DNA of 64,000 nt from Gnetum montanum (GCA_015680685.1 MNCI01028376.1:128431-192430), one strand, 5' to 3'. Positions 33,685 through 46,303 are shown, counted from the first letter of the stretch. The notes: generated from the sequence alone by a model not told the origin. Program-made: numbers and translations.

Positions 33685-33685
33685 T

Positions 33686-33703
33686 TGGCACCATTTTTGG
33701 GCA
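33686..33703 (+). promoter_or_regulatory. Primer binding site of element C
   Basis: TGGCACCATTTTTGGGCA, one base after the LTR end; tRNA-Asp type with several substitutions. Confidence 0.7.
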
Positions 33704-33834
33704 CTCTATTTGTTGAAATGTGCACTATTTAGGATTAGTGAATATCATTAATATCATTGGATGAACCATCAAGGTTGACATGATTCTCAATTATATAATT
33801 ACAAAAGCACACTGATTATTTTGTTTGTTGAAAA

Positions 33835-36260
33835 TTGTCTTCTTCTTCTCACATGCATGAAGCTATCAAATCATTGGTCCTGCAAGAGTGCAAAGTGCTT
33901 GACTTCATCTTCATCCTAAATCAAGATGAGCAACTGCAATGGCATGATATGAAGGGCAACAGTGTAATGCCTCCTGATCGATCTTTGCCTATGTTGCTAC
34001 TTCAAATTCTTAAGAAGTTAGGCATCTAAGATCTTCAAGAGGAATATGTTGTGCATGATTATAACTACCAAGACTACCATCCCATTAAAATACAATGCCA
34101 GTAAGATTAACACCAGGAGAAGCATCATGAGGCTATGAAGGGAATGTAGTTCACTAATCCCTTATTTCTACTAAACCAAGACAACAACAAAGACCCTTCC
34201 TCTAAGGGCTCTCAACATGACAATTCTCCATCCCTAATTACTGATGATGGGCATGTGACCCTAAACCTATGGTCCACGATCAACGATTCATGTTTAGGAA
34301 AAGATGGTAGTTAAGGTAAGGGATCAAAAAAGCATTAAGACAATAAGAAAATTAATGAATGTGGTTGTGATAACCAAAGGGGAATTAGTAGACACATGGT
34401 GATGGCAATCCTTCTCCCTCTTCATCCTCTTCATTTGCATCCTATTCTTTTGGTTCTAAAATATGCCGCAAAAGGAATAATCATGATGGAGGTACTAAAT
34501 GGGACAATAATATTGATCATCAAGCTCGTAATGAATGAAGGGGTAATAAAGGACATCATCGGTGACAAAAAATTTAAGATGATCATAAGCCTCTATTGGC
34601 AACTCGAAGTATGCTTAACATTGCAAAGGTAGTTAAGATCCCAACTATGCATGTACAAGATAGCCAGATCAAGCACTTAGACATGAATAATATCCTAGGA
34701 TTTGAAAGCAGATACAAGTCTAATCCACAAACACATCTACAAGCTTTCCATGATGCCTATGCCTTGCAGAACATTGAAAATGATTGGTAGAAACTCAAGC
34801 TCTTCTCGAGGACACTCATCAAGGAAGCTAAAAGATGGCACTAGTTCTTAGAGCCAGAATCTATCCATTGATGGAGTACTATGCTTGAGTTCTTTAATGA
34901 AAAATACCAGACATACTCTAGAGTGTCCAATCTAAGAAGGCAAATCCAAGGTTGGAAATAGGAAATGCATGAACCCTTGGATGCCACCATGGGTAGATGT
35001 TATTCTCTCTTACATCAATGTCCTAGCCATGGTTATTCTCAGAGGGAACAACTCTGCTACATCATATATGGGCTTAGAGCAAAAACCAAAAGAGCTCTTG
35101 GGGTTTATGCCTAAGGAAGATTATTTGAACTAAGAGCCCATCAGATCCAAAGGCTAATAGAGCAGGTAGTAAAAGAAGAAGTTGAATTGTAAAAAAGGAA
35201 AAGTGCAGAAGAATATAATAAGGACCTTTCCATCAGGAAAAGGGAGGTTCGATTCTATGACAAGGAGGAGTCACCATTTGATGAAGTAGTGAACAGGAAA
35301 ACCTTGCCTATCCAAAAATCTATTTCTAATGTTTTGAGAAAGGTTGATAAATTATGGGACTCTTTGTATCAAAAATTTCAACTAATATGAAGGTTACTGA
35401 AGAATCCAAAGAGCAAAATAGTGATCATAATCAAAGGAGGTAGAAAGAAACTAAACATGCCTACCAAAGAGGTAAGGGTAAAGCTGTTGCAATATAAGAA
35501 GTTGTGAAGATAGACTCTAATGATGATGCTAGATGTGACATCTATCAATATGAAAATTTGAAGGGATGTTTCCTTGTGGTGTCACACTTACAAGAGTTTG
35601 GGATGTATGCACTGAATCCTCGACTAGCATGGAGGAAAGCATCCAAACGATTACATCATTCTCAAGGCAACCCAAGGCAGTTCCACTAGCAACAACCAAG
35701 TGAAGCTCCATCACAACTGTACAAACAATACTAGTAGTGGCACTAATCACAATCATGGGGAATTCCACTACCAAGACAACATTATTTTTATAGGTAACCA
35801 AATCCATATGGGTACTCTGTTTAGCAACCTATTTCTCCACAAAGCTCTGCAAGACACACCTCATTCAAGAATCACTATTACCATTCAAAGTACCATTGAA
35901 CTCATTTACCATCTACTCGAGGAGAGCACCCATATCCATACCATCCTCTACATGTGTCTACACACATTCCTCCACCCTCAACCTAGTTACCTTCTACTTT
36001 GTCCATGTAGGGTGAAATTCCTGCATATCCACAACAGCGAAGTACTATGAGGATTGTACATTTACAATCAGCCTTCTAGCCAAGTGGTTCACACAATCAT
36101 TCCAGGAAATAACCATTTTTTTGACCCAACAATCCTTTCAAGCCCTCATAACCTGATGCGACTAGTCACCCTGCATCTCCAGCACCGTCATCCTCTACAT
36201 CAAACACTTTCGAGAGCCCTTCAAACCAAACATAGCCTCAGATCAACACCGTAATGTTAA
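33835..36260 (+). pseudogene. gag of element C, degenerate but readable
   Basis: The expected start ATG is TTG at 33835; element B has ATG at the matching place followed by the same SSSS run. Landmarks are FILNQDEQLQWHDM (33,910), HQEKHHEAMKG (34,108), a Ser/Pro-rich linker (34,400-34,450), an N-terminal capsid part with RYKSNPQTHLQAFHDAYALQ (34,700-34,765), WSTMLEFFNEKYQTYSRV (34,876-34,930), HQCPSHGYSQREQLCY (35,017-35,060), RALGVYA-GRLFELRAHQIQ (35,091-35,150), the Cys/His motif (35,533-35,570) and a Pro/Tyr/Gln-rich tail to about 36,260. This is the retrotransposon gag core of Athila/Tat elements. At least eight in-frame stops are visible. Confidence 0.75.
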
Positions 36261-36269
36261 CCCATGTTG

Positions 36270-36775
36270 TCTTTGATTAGATCAAGGTTAGCAACCTTCC
36301 CATGAAAAGATCTAACCCAAGAAGTCTTCTTATTTACTTGCATATCATTGGACATGAGCCATCACTATTTCTGCAAAAAAATTTGAATCACTCATCCCTT
36401 GTGCAAAATGCCAAGTAATCATACACCTTAATGTTATGATGTTTTGATGGTTGTCTATCATTGAGATGAAACAATGTGATTTCATTGATCAGAGGTATGA
36501 ACTTGGTTTTGATTTTAGAGCGAAAGGCTAATGGTACTTTAATCGTGCACAACAATTAGGATTCATTGTGCCTAGGGTAGGTTATCTCACATCTTGATCT
36601 CTTTTAGGAAACTTACTTTAAAAATCTCTTTTAGGGCAACTTTCTTGAAAAATCTCTAACTTTGAAATCACACTAAGTAAAGAATTAAATGTTCATTAAA
36701 GGCAATAATTAAAGTATGAGATAATTGAATTTCTTCAAATAACCTTACTAACAATTGATCTTTGTGTGATTATAG
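36270..36775 (+). other. Protease linker remnant, deletion junction and pre-ORF3 spacer of element C
   Basis: 36,270-36,358 is homologous to the start of protease in A (11,620-11,500). Past GAGCCAT the homology ends, and AT-rich spacer follows up to TTTGTGTGATTATAG at 36761-36775, a splice-acceptor-like sequence immediately before the ORF3 ATG. Confidence 0.5.
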
Positions 36776-37737
36776 ATGGCCACTAAAAGAGGATAGCAAG
36801 GAGGACCTTCTCAAGGTGCAACTAAATGCCCAAGAGGAGGAAGAGGCCAAGAACCTTGAGAAGAACATGCAAAGTAGGAGGCCCACTCATTCAGCAATCA
36901 TCAAGAAATCCCTGGAATAGTGCAATCTAGCCATGCAGAAGGTGGCAAAGTTAGAGCCCCAGAACTAGGGTAACATCTTATACTATCCCCCGAATGCTTC
37001 CAAGCTATTTGAGAGAAGCCTACCTTTGCAACTATGATAGTGGAGCTCAATTTTGGGCCTTTTACTAAGTTCGCCCCTAAACCAGTGAAGACTTAATTGA
37101 AGGCATCTCCACTATGGCCCATCCTCTTAGAGAGTGGTGATTGGTATTTGGGTGAAATTTATCAATTCTGGCATGGCAAGGAGGAAGGCACCATGGCCAA
37201 TGTAGGTGGTGTCTCCATTGATTTTTCTGCAAAGGCCATTGCAAAGATCCTAAATCTTCCAAATGAAGGATCAAAAGTTTCTCATTTGTCCACTTTATAA
37301 AATGTAGACATAAGGAAATTATGGTTGCAATGGGCCTATGACAAGGAGAATAAAGTTTATGGAGAATTGACCCTAGAAGAGAGGATCTACTTTAAGATCA
37401 GTACTTATCACCTTTCCCCACCAAAGGTTTAAATGGGTTATTTACTTTTGTGGAGTGGGACAGTGCAATTTTGATGAAAAAATTTAATGCAAATCTACCC
37501 CATTTATATTTGACAGAGATATTAAAGCAATTTGAAGAAATGAAGATAGGGAAACATGCTTTGCCTTTTCCTTGTCTTATCAGGAAGCTATGTAGATGTC
37601 TCGACATCTTAGGATACACAAATGATGTTCCTAGAAAAGCACAAAATGCTTCATATGTTGAACTACTAAAACTGCTAATGCCTTGGAAAGAGGCTGGTGG
37701 GCAGTTAGAACAAGAGGAAGACCAAATGGTATATTGA
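36776..37737 (+). pseudogene. ORF3 N-terminal half of element C: Athila-type plant transposon protein-like
   Basis: Begins MATKRG, then a Gly/Arg/Glu-rich head. After frameshifts it reads VELNFGPFTKFAPKPVKT (37,040-37,090), WPILLESGDWYLGEIYQF, GVSIDFSAKAIAKILNLPNE (37,211-37,270), LTLEERIYFKIST and, in another frame from 37,450, MEWDSAILMKKFNANLPH, LPFPCLIRKLC and LDILGYTNDVP. The phrase V-x-I-D-F-S-x-x-A-I-x-x-x-L-x-L-P resembles the putative plant transposon protein domain found in Athila ORFs; this is by memory of the family, not a search. The coiled-coil half present in A and D is lost here at the junction with chromovirus DNA. Confidence 0.6.
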
Positions 37738-37789
37738 TGTAACTACTGTACAATACTAAATTGGATAGATCTAACTTTAAGAATGGAAT

Positions 37790-38345
37790 GGAAGGAATAA
37801 GAAATGAAAATAATGGAAAATATTGTCACAAGAACTAAATAAAATTAAAAAAAGTTGCACAAGATAGATATAAGAGATATGTAGATCAACATTGACTAAA
37901 GAAATATTTCCAAGCAAAAGATCAAGTACTAATGAGAGTAAAGCTTACCAAAAGTTCTCTTAAACTTGGAAAATATACTAAATTGACATCTAGATATTGT
38001 GGACCCTTTGAAATATCTGAAGGAATAGGTGAATTAACATATTGGTTAAATCTTCTAGTAACTTTAAAAATTCACCCAATTTTCCATGTAAGTTTGCTAA
38101 AGAAATTTCATTCAAATGATGTGCCATATGTGATAGACTAGAATACTTTGCCATTGTGATCCAACACCAACTTTGAATTTAAATCCATTGCCATTAAAAA
38201 CCATCAAACCAAGAAGTTATGAAATAAAAGTATTAGTGATGTACTTGTTCAATGATTGAATTGTGATCAGTGGACTTGGGAAAACAAGGAGTTTATTCTT
38301 AACACTTACCCCTAAATCTTTGATCATCATGATATTGAATTATGA
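37790..38345 (+). pseudogene. Chromovirus integrase C-terminus with chromodomain-like tail
   Basis: Reads KKVAQDRYKRYVDQH, then the typical SRYCGPFEISEGIG (37,990-38,031) and HPIFHVSLLKKF (38,071-38,106), the GPF/Y module of chromovirus integrase. After a stop the tail continues with NHQTKKL-NKSISDVLVQ and WTWENKEFILNTYP-IF (38,268-38,318), which matches the end of a chromodomain. Confidence 0.8.
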
Positions 38346-38525
38346 ATTGTATTTATTATTAATGTAATAAATTATATTTTATAATTTTTTCTCTATTATT
38401 TATATAGATGATAAGATAATAATAAAGAACCTAAAGCTAAGGAGCATAATGAAGAAGCAGTAGTTGAGTAGTTGGATATAGAGGAAGTGCTCGAGGATGA
38501 GTTGGATGCTTGGGGGTAGGGGTCA

Positions 38526-38540
38526 GAGGGTGGGGGGAGA
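38526..38540 (+). other. Polypurine tract of the chromovirus fragment
   Basis: GAGGGTGGGGGGAGA, followed after one T by TGTAACG, the LTR start. Confidence 0.8.
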
Positions 38541-38541
38541 T

Positions 38542-38940
38542 TGTAACGTCTTGTCCCATGTTAAGGATGGAAACATATTGTAAAAATGTAATTAACCTTC
38601 AAATGAAGGGGTTCCTTGTTATGAGGAGGTATGATTATTCATGTATCCCTTGAAAATGGGTTTGACCTATGCCATTTAAGGCTAGGTTTAGAGGTCATGT
38701 TGGCATGGAGTTGTAGAGCTTAGAAAGGCAACTAACAAGAATCAGGTGAACCAAAAAAAGAAGGGACCAATCATCCCTTTGGTTGGATAGCCTAATTGTG
38801 GTGGTAGTGTCAAATTGCCTCTAAGGCTTAAGTGGCATGGAAAGATGACCTAGAGGGAGTTATAGTATACTACTCTTATTAATAAAATTTTTCTCTATTT
38901 TTCTTTTCTATTGTGTGTACTAGTCAGTCATTTATCAAGT
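38542..38940 (+). repeat. Chromovirus 3' LTR, right end uncertain
   Basis: Starts TGTAACGTCTTGTCCCATG directly after the PPT. The end is not recognisable; copia RNase H sequence on the other strand begins by about 38,960. Confidence 0.5.
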
Positions 38941-38959
38941 ATTTTATCATAGTTCCATT

Positions 38960-39420
38960 ATATTCAATGACTTAGCAAAGAATGAACATGTTTTTATGAC
39001 ATTTGGAAATAAGATATCACATGAATAACCTTGAATTTTTTTTATTATCATAATGAATTTTACTAGGCTTAGGTACATAAATACTGATTTCCATAAGGAG
39101 TTTCTTAATTCATATTACATCTTGCATAGTTTCTTATGATACATGGTATTCAACCTCCATAGATGAAAGAGAAATAACCTATTACTTACTACTTTTCCAG
39201 CTTATAAGTTTTCATAAAATTGAATCAATAATTAAGTGCAATAGCTTCTATCAATGGACCACCGTAACCTACATCTATATAAACTTTCATAACTTTTGGT
39301 GATGTATCCTTGAATACTAACCATTAAACATTGTAATTTTAATGTATTGTAAGATTAGGAAGGTCACTTGCATATGATGGCAATTTAGTTATTGCATCAT
39401 CATTTTCAGTTGGTTAACTA
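38960..39420 (-). pseudogene. Copia RNase H of element H
   Basis: Readable phrases with frameshifts: FNFMKTYKLEK, SLSSMEVEYHVS-ETMQDVI (matching the family LSSTEAEY motif; about 39,170-39,110), KKLLMEISIYVPKPSKIHYD (about 39,090-39,050) and SKCHKNMF. The YDN-like active-site segment is kept, but stops interrupt it. Confidence 0.65.
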
Positions 39421-39429
39421 CATATTGAA

Positions 39430-40760
39430 TATCTAGTCTATGTTTGTATGATACATAAGGATGCCAATGATCTATCAATATTATGTAGGATTAATAATTT
39501 CTTTCTTAATACTGATTTTGAATCTTGGAGTCATAGGAATATGATATTCTTTTTTGTCCCATCATATTATATTTATCTAATAAATCAACACTATACTTCA
39601 TCTAAGATAAAGTTATTTTTTCTATGTTCTTTCTTAAATCCATTTCCAAATAGTAGTATGTTAGGTTGAGGTTTTAAATATCACATCATAAGAATAATTG
39701 ATGCTTAAACTTCTCTACGATTCTTGTTTTCATTATATAGCATATCATCTACATGGAAGATTAGGAGCATATAAATCTTTTCTTTATTCTTACGTATTTA
39801 TCGGTTACTACCATTTTGAGAATTTATACATCCAAATTTAATAAAAAATTAATCAATTTTTTGATACCATATTCTTGATGCTTGTTTAAGATCATATATT
39901 ACATTTTTTAACTTGCATGCTAGCTTGTCATTCTTTACAAATCCTTCTAGTTATTCCATATAGATTTCATCTTATAAATCACTATATAAGGAAACTAACT
40001 TGACATCTATTTAATAAATTTTTTACTTTAGTTAACTATTAAGGAGTTAATTATTTTGATTGTTATCATTCATGCTATAGGGATGAATGTTTCTTCATAA
40101 TCTATACCTTTAGTTTGAGAGAATTCTTTTGCAATGAACTCATCTTGTATTTATATAATCCCAAATAGTAGTATGTGAGGTTAAGGTTTGAAATATCTAA
40201 TTGTAAGGATAATTTATGCTTAAAATTCTCTATGATCTTTGTTTCAATTATTACCACCAATATATCATCTACATAGAATATTATGAGCATTTGAATCTTT
40301 CCTTTATCCTTAAGTATCTATAGGTTACTTTCTTTTTAAGACTTTATAAATCCAAAATTAATTAATTTTTTGATACCATACTCTTGATGCATATTTAAGA
40401 TCATATATTTCTTTTCATAACTTACACAATAGCTTATTACTTTTTACAAATCCTTCAAGCTATTCTATATAGATTTCTTCTTGTAGATCACCATATAAGA
40501 AAGTGGACTTGGATATCAATTTGATGAATTTTTTAGTTTAGTTAAGTAAATGGAGAGATCATTATTATGAAGGTTGCCATTCATGCTATAGGGGATAATA
40601 TTTCTTAATAGTCTATATCTTTAATTTGATATAATTCTTTTACAATGAACCTTACATTATATTTATCCAATATGTCATCTTCTTTTAACTTAGTCATAAA
40701 TACCTAATGATTCTTAATAGAATCATGTTCTTTTGGACATAGAACCAATTTTCATACTCC
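39430..40760 (-). pseudogene. Copia reverse transcriptase of element H, internally duplicated
   Basis: Copia RT landmarks occur twice. In the right copy: DLQEEIYIE (near 40,480), IYDLK-ASRVWYQKIN (near 40,400-40,360) and LIIFYVDDILVV (40,287-40,252, catalytic YVDD intact). In the left copy, offset by 516 bp: YDLKQASRIWYQKID and an altered YVDD (HVDDM, near 39,750). Upstream is KNH-like sequence at about 40,700. The duplicated fold could not work as a polymerase. Confidence 0.75.
39645..40676 (-). repeat. 516-bp tandem duplication within copia RT
   Basis: Unit 1 is 39645-40160 and unit 2 is 40161 to about 40,676. Both begin CCAAATAGTAGTATG and contain TATCATCTACAT, AATTTTTTGATACCATA and ATTCATGCTATAGGG in the same order and spacing. 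Divergence between units is visible, so this is an old event. Confidence 0.85.
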
Positions 40761-41099
40761 TCAGTTCTTCATCATTGTAATATTTTCTTTCATTATCTTT
40801 TTCTAGTGATTCATCATAAAATCATAAGTAACTATCATAGGATTCTCTTTGTCATGTATTGTAACATTTTAATAATATCATTATTATGAAACTCATTATA
40901 TTGACTTCTTGTAATTTTTGGTACAATGATATTCAAGTTGGCCTACTCTCTAAAAATTTTATTTATTTGCTCCCATTCTCTTGATAATTTAGTTTCTATA
41001 GCATCATCACTCATTATTAAGAATCATTATCTTCAAATAAAGAATCTAAGAAGGTTATCCTAGTATTTTAATTGAGTTGCTTATTCTTAAAATAGTATT

Positions 41100-42060
41100 T
41101 GCTTGTGCATGTGTTAGAGTTATGATTGTGATTGTTATCTCCATAAGTATTTTTCTTAGAAGATTCAATGTTAATTATTTCTTTAAAAAGTTCTTCTTCA
41201 TTCAATATCACATCCCTTGTAATTAATAATTTCTCTAATTTAAAGTTCTAGATTCAATATTTTTATATGTGTAAATCATATCCTATGAAACATTCCTTCT
41301 CTTTCTTTTGGATTTCATTTGATCTAGGATGTAATGTGATAATACACTTTCCAACCAAAAATTCATAAGTTTCCTAAATTAGGTTTTCTATTGTTCAACA
41401 TAGTATTTAAACATTCAAAGTGTATGTAAAGTGTTGAACTTCTATTGATGATATGAATTGCAATTTATACAACTTCTTCTTGAAAACAATCATCCAGCCT
41501 TAATTGTGCCAACATATATTGTATTATCGTACCAATTATTTAATTCTTATGTTCTAATACGCCATTTTGTTTTGGAAAATATAGAAGGATCTTTTGATAA
41601 ATAATCCCTTCATTTGTAAGATATTCCCAAAACATTTTATTTATAAATTCAATTCTATTACTGGTTTGTAACTTCACGATAGGTAAGCTAGCTTATTTTA
41701 ATATCAATACTTTAAATTTTTTAAAGTTATTAAGAACTTTAGTTTTAGTCTTAATAATGCATACCTACATTTTACATGTGAAGTAATTAATATAAATTAT
41801 AAAATACTTCAATCCACCTAATGACTTTACATTGCTATACAAATCTACATATAAATGTACTAATTTCAACTTAGCTCTTATAGTAGTATTTCTTACACAT
41901 TGAAAGGTCATTCTAGTTTTCTTACCAATGGAACATGATCTATAGAACATATTATAACTTAGGTTTTAGTGAGAGAACCCATGAAATAATTGTAACAATT
42001 TTTGTATATATCCTTTGTTCATTTGACTAAGTCTTAGCATGCCATAGTTTTTCTTCTTGG
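41100..42060 (-). pseudogene. Copia integrase of element H
   Basis: From 41,950 to 41,765 the minus strand is open and reads CSIGKKTRMTF, KLKLVHLYVDLYSNVKSLGG and KYFIIYINYF, matching the copia integrase segment with K-x-x-R-x-x-F, L-x-L-x-H-x-D and GG-x-KYF. Before it, near 42,040, LWHAKT-SHMN resembles the LWHxRLGH zinc-binding start of the gag-pre-integrase region. The catalytic Asp after HLYV is kept; later residues are hard to place. Confidence 0.65.
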
Positions 42061-42644
42061 GGTTCGTGAGTTGTTGTATAAATAACCTGTCTTGCTAGAT
42101 GTCCCTTGAGTGCTCCATTTACTTCCTTAGTTTCTACTATTTTATTTTGTGATTCTTGCATTGGTCTTGTTCAAAGACTATCTTATGTTATTCTTTCACC
42201 AATTATGACACTAATAATAGATTATGTCCTTTTAGTGCTAGAGTGTAATACATATTTTTAATTTGTATTGGTTAATATGAAAAATTCATGTTACTATTTC
42301 CAATGTTTTTATACTTACAAATAGCTCCTATACATGTTGTAGCTTCATCAACATTTATGATACATAAGTTCTTGAAGAACATGAGATTCCTTAATATATA
42401 TCTAAAAAGTATAGAATAAATGGACTAGATATTATGCTCTACCTTAGCCACTTTATCTTTTTTTATAACATTCTTAATGATTGAGACCACTTTATCTTCA
42501 AGTGGGTTTTCTTTGTTGTTATGATCATGATGCTGATTATCACAATTATTTCTCTTCAAATTCTATTGATTCATATTTTCTCTAATAATCCTTCTTTGAA
42601 TCATACAAGATTTCAATGATATGCACTAAAATGTTTGAACTAAA

Positions 42645-45600
42645 TAACACCACCTAGTAAACAATGACATGGATTTATGGTATTAATGGTAGAATTAAAT
42701 TAAGTGATAATGCATACTCATGAATACATATATATGAAGTGCATTTTTTTGATAAAATACTAACTCTATTTTTCTTAGGAGCTTAGATATTGACAACACT
42801 ATTTGATGTATGTACTTTTAGTACACCATCAAAACTAAGTAATTATAAAATTACCTTATTGATTAAAGGAATAACATAAAATGGGATGAGTTTGATGTAT
42901 ATAGAAAGATATGAGAATTATATAAAAAAATGATAAGTTTGAATAGAATAGTCCATATGTATAGGTTTATGTATGTTTAATGCACATATATGACTAATCC
43001 TTGGTGGTCCTTACTAGAAATGATGATGTATTGTTAGACCATCATATGAATATATAGATATCTAGAAGCCATTATTAAGTTAGAAAAGATAGTTTCTCAA
43101 TCAGAAAGTAAAATATTGAGTTAGATATTTATTCATTCAATTTTCTAACTTTAGTCATCAAGTTAGATGATATCCCATCATTCTTAATAATGAATGATCT
43201 TCCTTATTTGCAAATTAGGGACATGCTTTTGTAGATAACGTTAGTTAGAACTATCATTACCTAATGGGAACATCTATCATATTTCTACCAATGTCTTTAT
43301 TTCAAGAAAACTATTAGCATTACACCATTGATTTTTTTATTCTTTGACTATTATGAAATGATAATAACAATATACACTAATCATTGTTTCTAGATGTAGT
43401 TTTTAATTAGCATCTCTTTTGATTCATTAATATGAGAAGCACATTATCATGTAAAGGAATAAATATCTTGACATAATTTAAGAGCCAAATCTTGTGGCAA
43501 TCCACATGATCGTGTAAAACTAGCATGCATCTTGGCCCCTAGGTATCTTTCATGAATTTCAATGATCTCTTCCACTTTCTAAAACACATAGAAACTAGGT
43601 TAATGCTCTTAAAACCATAGAATGATTAGTTAAAGTATGTTAATGATTAAAAATTTGAGTTATTTTATGAAATAACACTTGTCTATATTAAGGCTATAAT
43701 GGTACCTCATGATTCATAAGTTTTGCTGTGGCTAAAGAGTAAGTGTGTTCTTGGGCTATTATAGAAACATAGATAGGATCATTGATAGCATGGGTAATGA
43801 TACTTTTATAAATATTCTTACTATATGTTTACTTTCATGCACCACATATATAAGTTCTCTCTAAACTATGTAATAAGATCACTTATAACATGGCTTTTCC
43901 ATTAGAGTTACTAGTTCTAGGTCATCCTAGGATGGGTCATGAAAAAATATGGTGTTGGATGTGGAAGTGTTTTCAGTTATATATGAGTGATGGAAGATGA
44001 GATCCCCAAAGTCCAACCTAATTCCAAAGCTAAAAAGACATTGATAATACCCTATACTTATCTTTATAGAGAAGTTAACAGACCCTAATCCTACTTTTAT
44101 TATAGGATGTAAGGCATTCTTCATGCAAGTTAAGTACCGATGAAGGCATTGAGAGTAATGCAATATCTAAATTCTCACTTAGAATCAAGAAAACAAAATT
44201 ATGAATAAGTATAATGAAAAATAAATACATAGAAGTCATTTACATAGTCAACCTAATGATTAAATTGATATCAATTAAATTGGTTGGCCTATCATGGATA
44301 CCTTCGCATAGAAGGAGCATAAGCTTTTTAAAAGTACAAACTAACATGAAGCAATTTCATTTCTTATTATACACAAACAAATTACTGATTCTAAATTAAT
44401 ATGACCTTATTACACTAAGCCTCATTACTTGATTTACTATATTAGAAGATAGGTTTGAGAACCTCCTATGTTATTCTTGCATTAGCTTAAATAGGAGCCC
44501 CATGAGAGAAAAGGTAATAGATAGGGCATTCAACAATCAATGGGAACTTCTCTATGTCTATGTTAGTAACAAAGTCATATAAATAATCACATAACCATTC
44601 CATATCAGTGATATAGAGGTAGGAAGGAAAAAATAAATATAAGGTAAGGTATATATAGGTGTCATAGCTACATATAAGATGAGGTATACATAGGCATCAC
44701 ATGAAAGTATGTGCCGCACTAGGAGTAACTACTTATTCAACATAGTTAAAGGTTTTAATGTGGAACATAAGTAGATTCCAAATTGATGATTCCTTACCAA
44801 AGCATTAGAATAAGGTGCTACAACATAAGAAATGGTTAGCCAAAGGTAACTTTCTATATTAATGTTGATAATTGCTCATTTTGCTGATAGGTATTCCAAC
44901 AAACTAATTTTTCGCCTTATCTTCACTAGTGGTAAGGTAAGTCTGCATCATATTAGGGCAACATGATCTATTTGAAAGTAGGCATTTTTGTATTGAAAGT
45001 ATTAGTTTTAACTATATAACCTAGTGAGGGGTAAAAAAGAAAAGATAGTTATGATAAAATAGTTCTACCCACCTTGTGAGTGAGCATATACATTATCTTA
45101 ATCAAACCAAGGCTTATCAACAATATGCTTCATCTAAGATCACATCCCTCTCATGATACATATGGATTTCTTTTTCTAATAAGTAAATTCAAATTGTCTT
45201 GGATAAAACCAAACAAAATTAATAGGTAAGGATAAAACCCTTTACATAAGGAATGACTTCAAAAATGGTAGGCATCAAAAAGAGTATATGTTTCTCATCC
45301 TTACATTAATGAAACAGACATAGAAGTGAATCTAGTACACACCTCTAGCCACACTGTTTGTAAGCAAAGAGGGAACTAGTGTAACTAGATATTTATAATA
45401 AATAGTATTTAATACTCTAGGATGAAGTTGAATCATTTTATAGAAATAGGAACCTCACTCTCATCAGTTGTTTTTCAGGTAAATCTCATTAGTTGTAATT
45501 ACTTTTCATTGATAATAAGTAGAATGGATTTGGATTTCACTTCATTAACCCATTTTCCATCTAAGTATCCCACACTAATAAGGTATGAAACTTCGTATAA

Positions 45601-46303
45601 TGGCCTTCTTTCCTTCTTTCCACTCTTTGTTCATTTGTCAAAGCTAGATGGGTAGTAGGTACCATGAGTCCTCTCCCATACATCTCTTTCAAAAAAAAGT
45701 GTAATTCATCAACTCTACTGAATGCTCCTATCTCTTAACAAAGATAATGTGAGTGTGTAGTTAGGTTGATTTTCCATAGAGAGAATATAAAAGGCATTTG
45801 TTCCTTCAATCAATAAGTAACATCACTAGAATCACTAGTAATATGGGTGTAATATTCTATCTATTATGGAAAATTCTCTTTTTTGAGTAACTATTATTTA
45901 AGTAATATCTTGATTAACTATTATCAAAGTAACATTAATCATTATAGTCATAAACATGAGAGTAATGATAGTTGTCCAAGTCACTAACATGCCATCTTGG
46001 TGCAATAGTAAGACCCCTTATATCAATCCTTTGGATCATCGCTAGCTTTTTTTTTCACTATCATTAGAGTCACTATCATGGCCTCTTCACACCTCAAGAT
46101 AACTAGAGTAACTAACTATTCCTTATTAAAATGATCCAAAGTTGTTTCTCACTTCATCACTTACTATGTTTGTGCCTTCATTAGGCCCTTACATCTAGAG
46201 GCTTCTATAAAAAGGGGCATGAAAAATGTGGAATCTCCCTATAGATCATTCTTTCATCATGGCTACACCTCTTCAAATTTGTACACTCCTTACTTTTATC
46301 AGG
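42645..46303. other. 3.7 kb without recognised genes
   Basis: AT-rich sequence with only short chance frames (78 codons or fewer). The right part of copia gag or its LTR would be expected at 42,640-44,000, but I could not support it. A direct near-repeat occurs at 44,640-44,700 (ATAAGGT-AGGTATA-ATAGG-GTCA-A and ATAAGATGAGGTATACATAGGCATCA). Confidence 0.4.

Larger units (their letters stand above)
32787..37737 (+). mobile_element. Element C: Athila/Tat-like element, pol deleted and 3' end missing
   Basis: Plus-strand order: 5' LTR (32787-33684), PBS (33686-33703), gag (33,835 to about 36,260), the first protease-linker codons to about 36,358, then an abrupt jump into a spacer and ORF3 (36,776-37,737). 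RT, RNase H and integrase are absent. The left half of the junction lies at GAGCCAT just before the protease active-site codons. ORF3 stops where chromovirus sequence begins, and no 3' LTR is present. It carries the best preserved gag and ORF3 of the lineage in this window. Confidence 0.82.
37790..38940 (+). mobile_element. Chromovirus (Ty3/gypsy) 3' fragment: integrase tail, PPT and LTR start
   Basis: A plus-strand remnant of a different gypsy family. The integrase C-terminal part and chromodomain-like tail (37,790-38,345) are followed by about 180 bp of spacer, a long PPT (38526-38540) and the start of an LTR at 38542 (TGTAACGTCT). The left junction with ORF3 of element C and the right junction with copia element H lie near 37,740-37,790 and 38,880-38,960. 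Confidence 0.7.
38960..42640 (-). mobile_element. Element H: Ty1/copia retrotransposon internal region, degenerate
   Basis: Minus-strand order matches copia: gag-pre-integrase and integrase (about 42,060-41,100), RT (about 40,760-39,430) and RNase H (about 39,400-38,960). That integrase precedes RT defines Ty1/copia. No LTR, PBS or complete gag was identified, and all parts have stops. The RT region contains a 516-bp tandem duplication. Confidence 0.75.

Noticed and set aside
35529-35807. Minus-strand 92-codon frame over gag of element C
   Set aside because: It is antisense to gag; the plus strand carries the homologous Cys/His region.
45422-45655. 77-codon plus-strand frame
   Set aside because: No recognisable motif, no second copy and no coding context; treated as chance.
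46299-46303. Target duplication for element E (TCAGG against CTAGG at 61,828)
   Set aside because: Only three of five positions agree, so it is not convincing.
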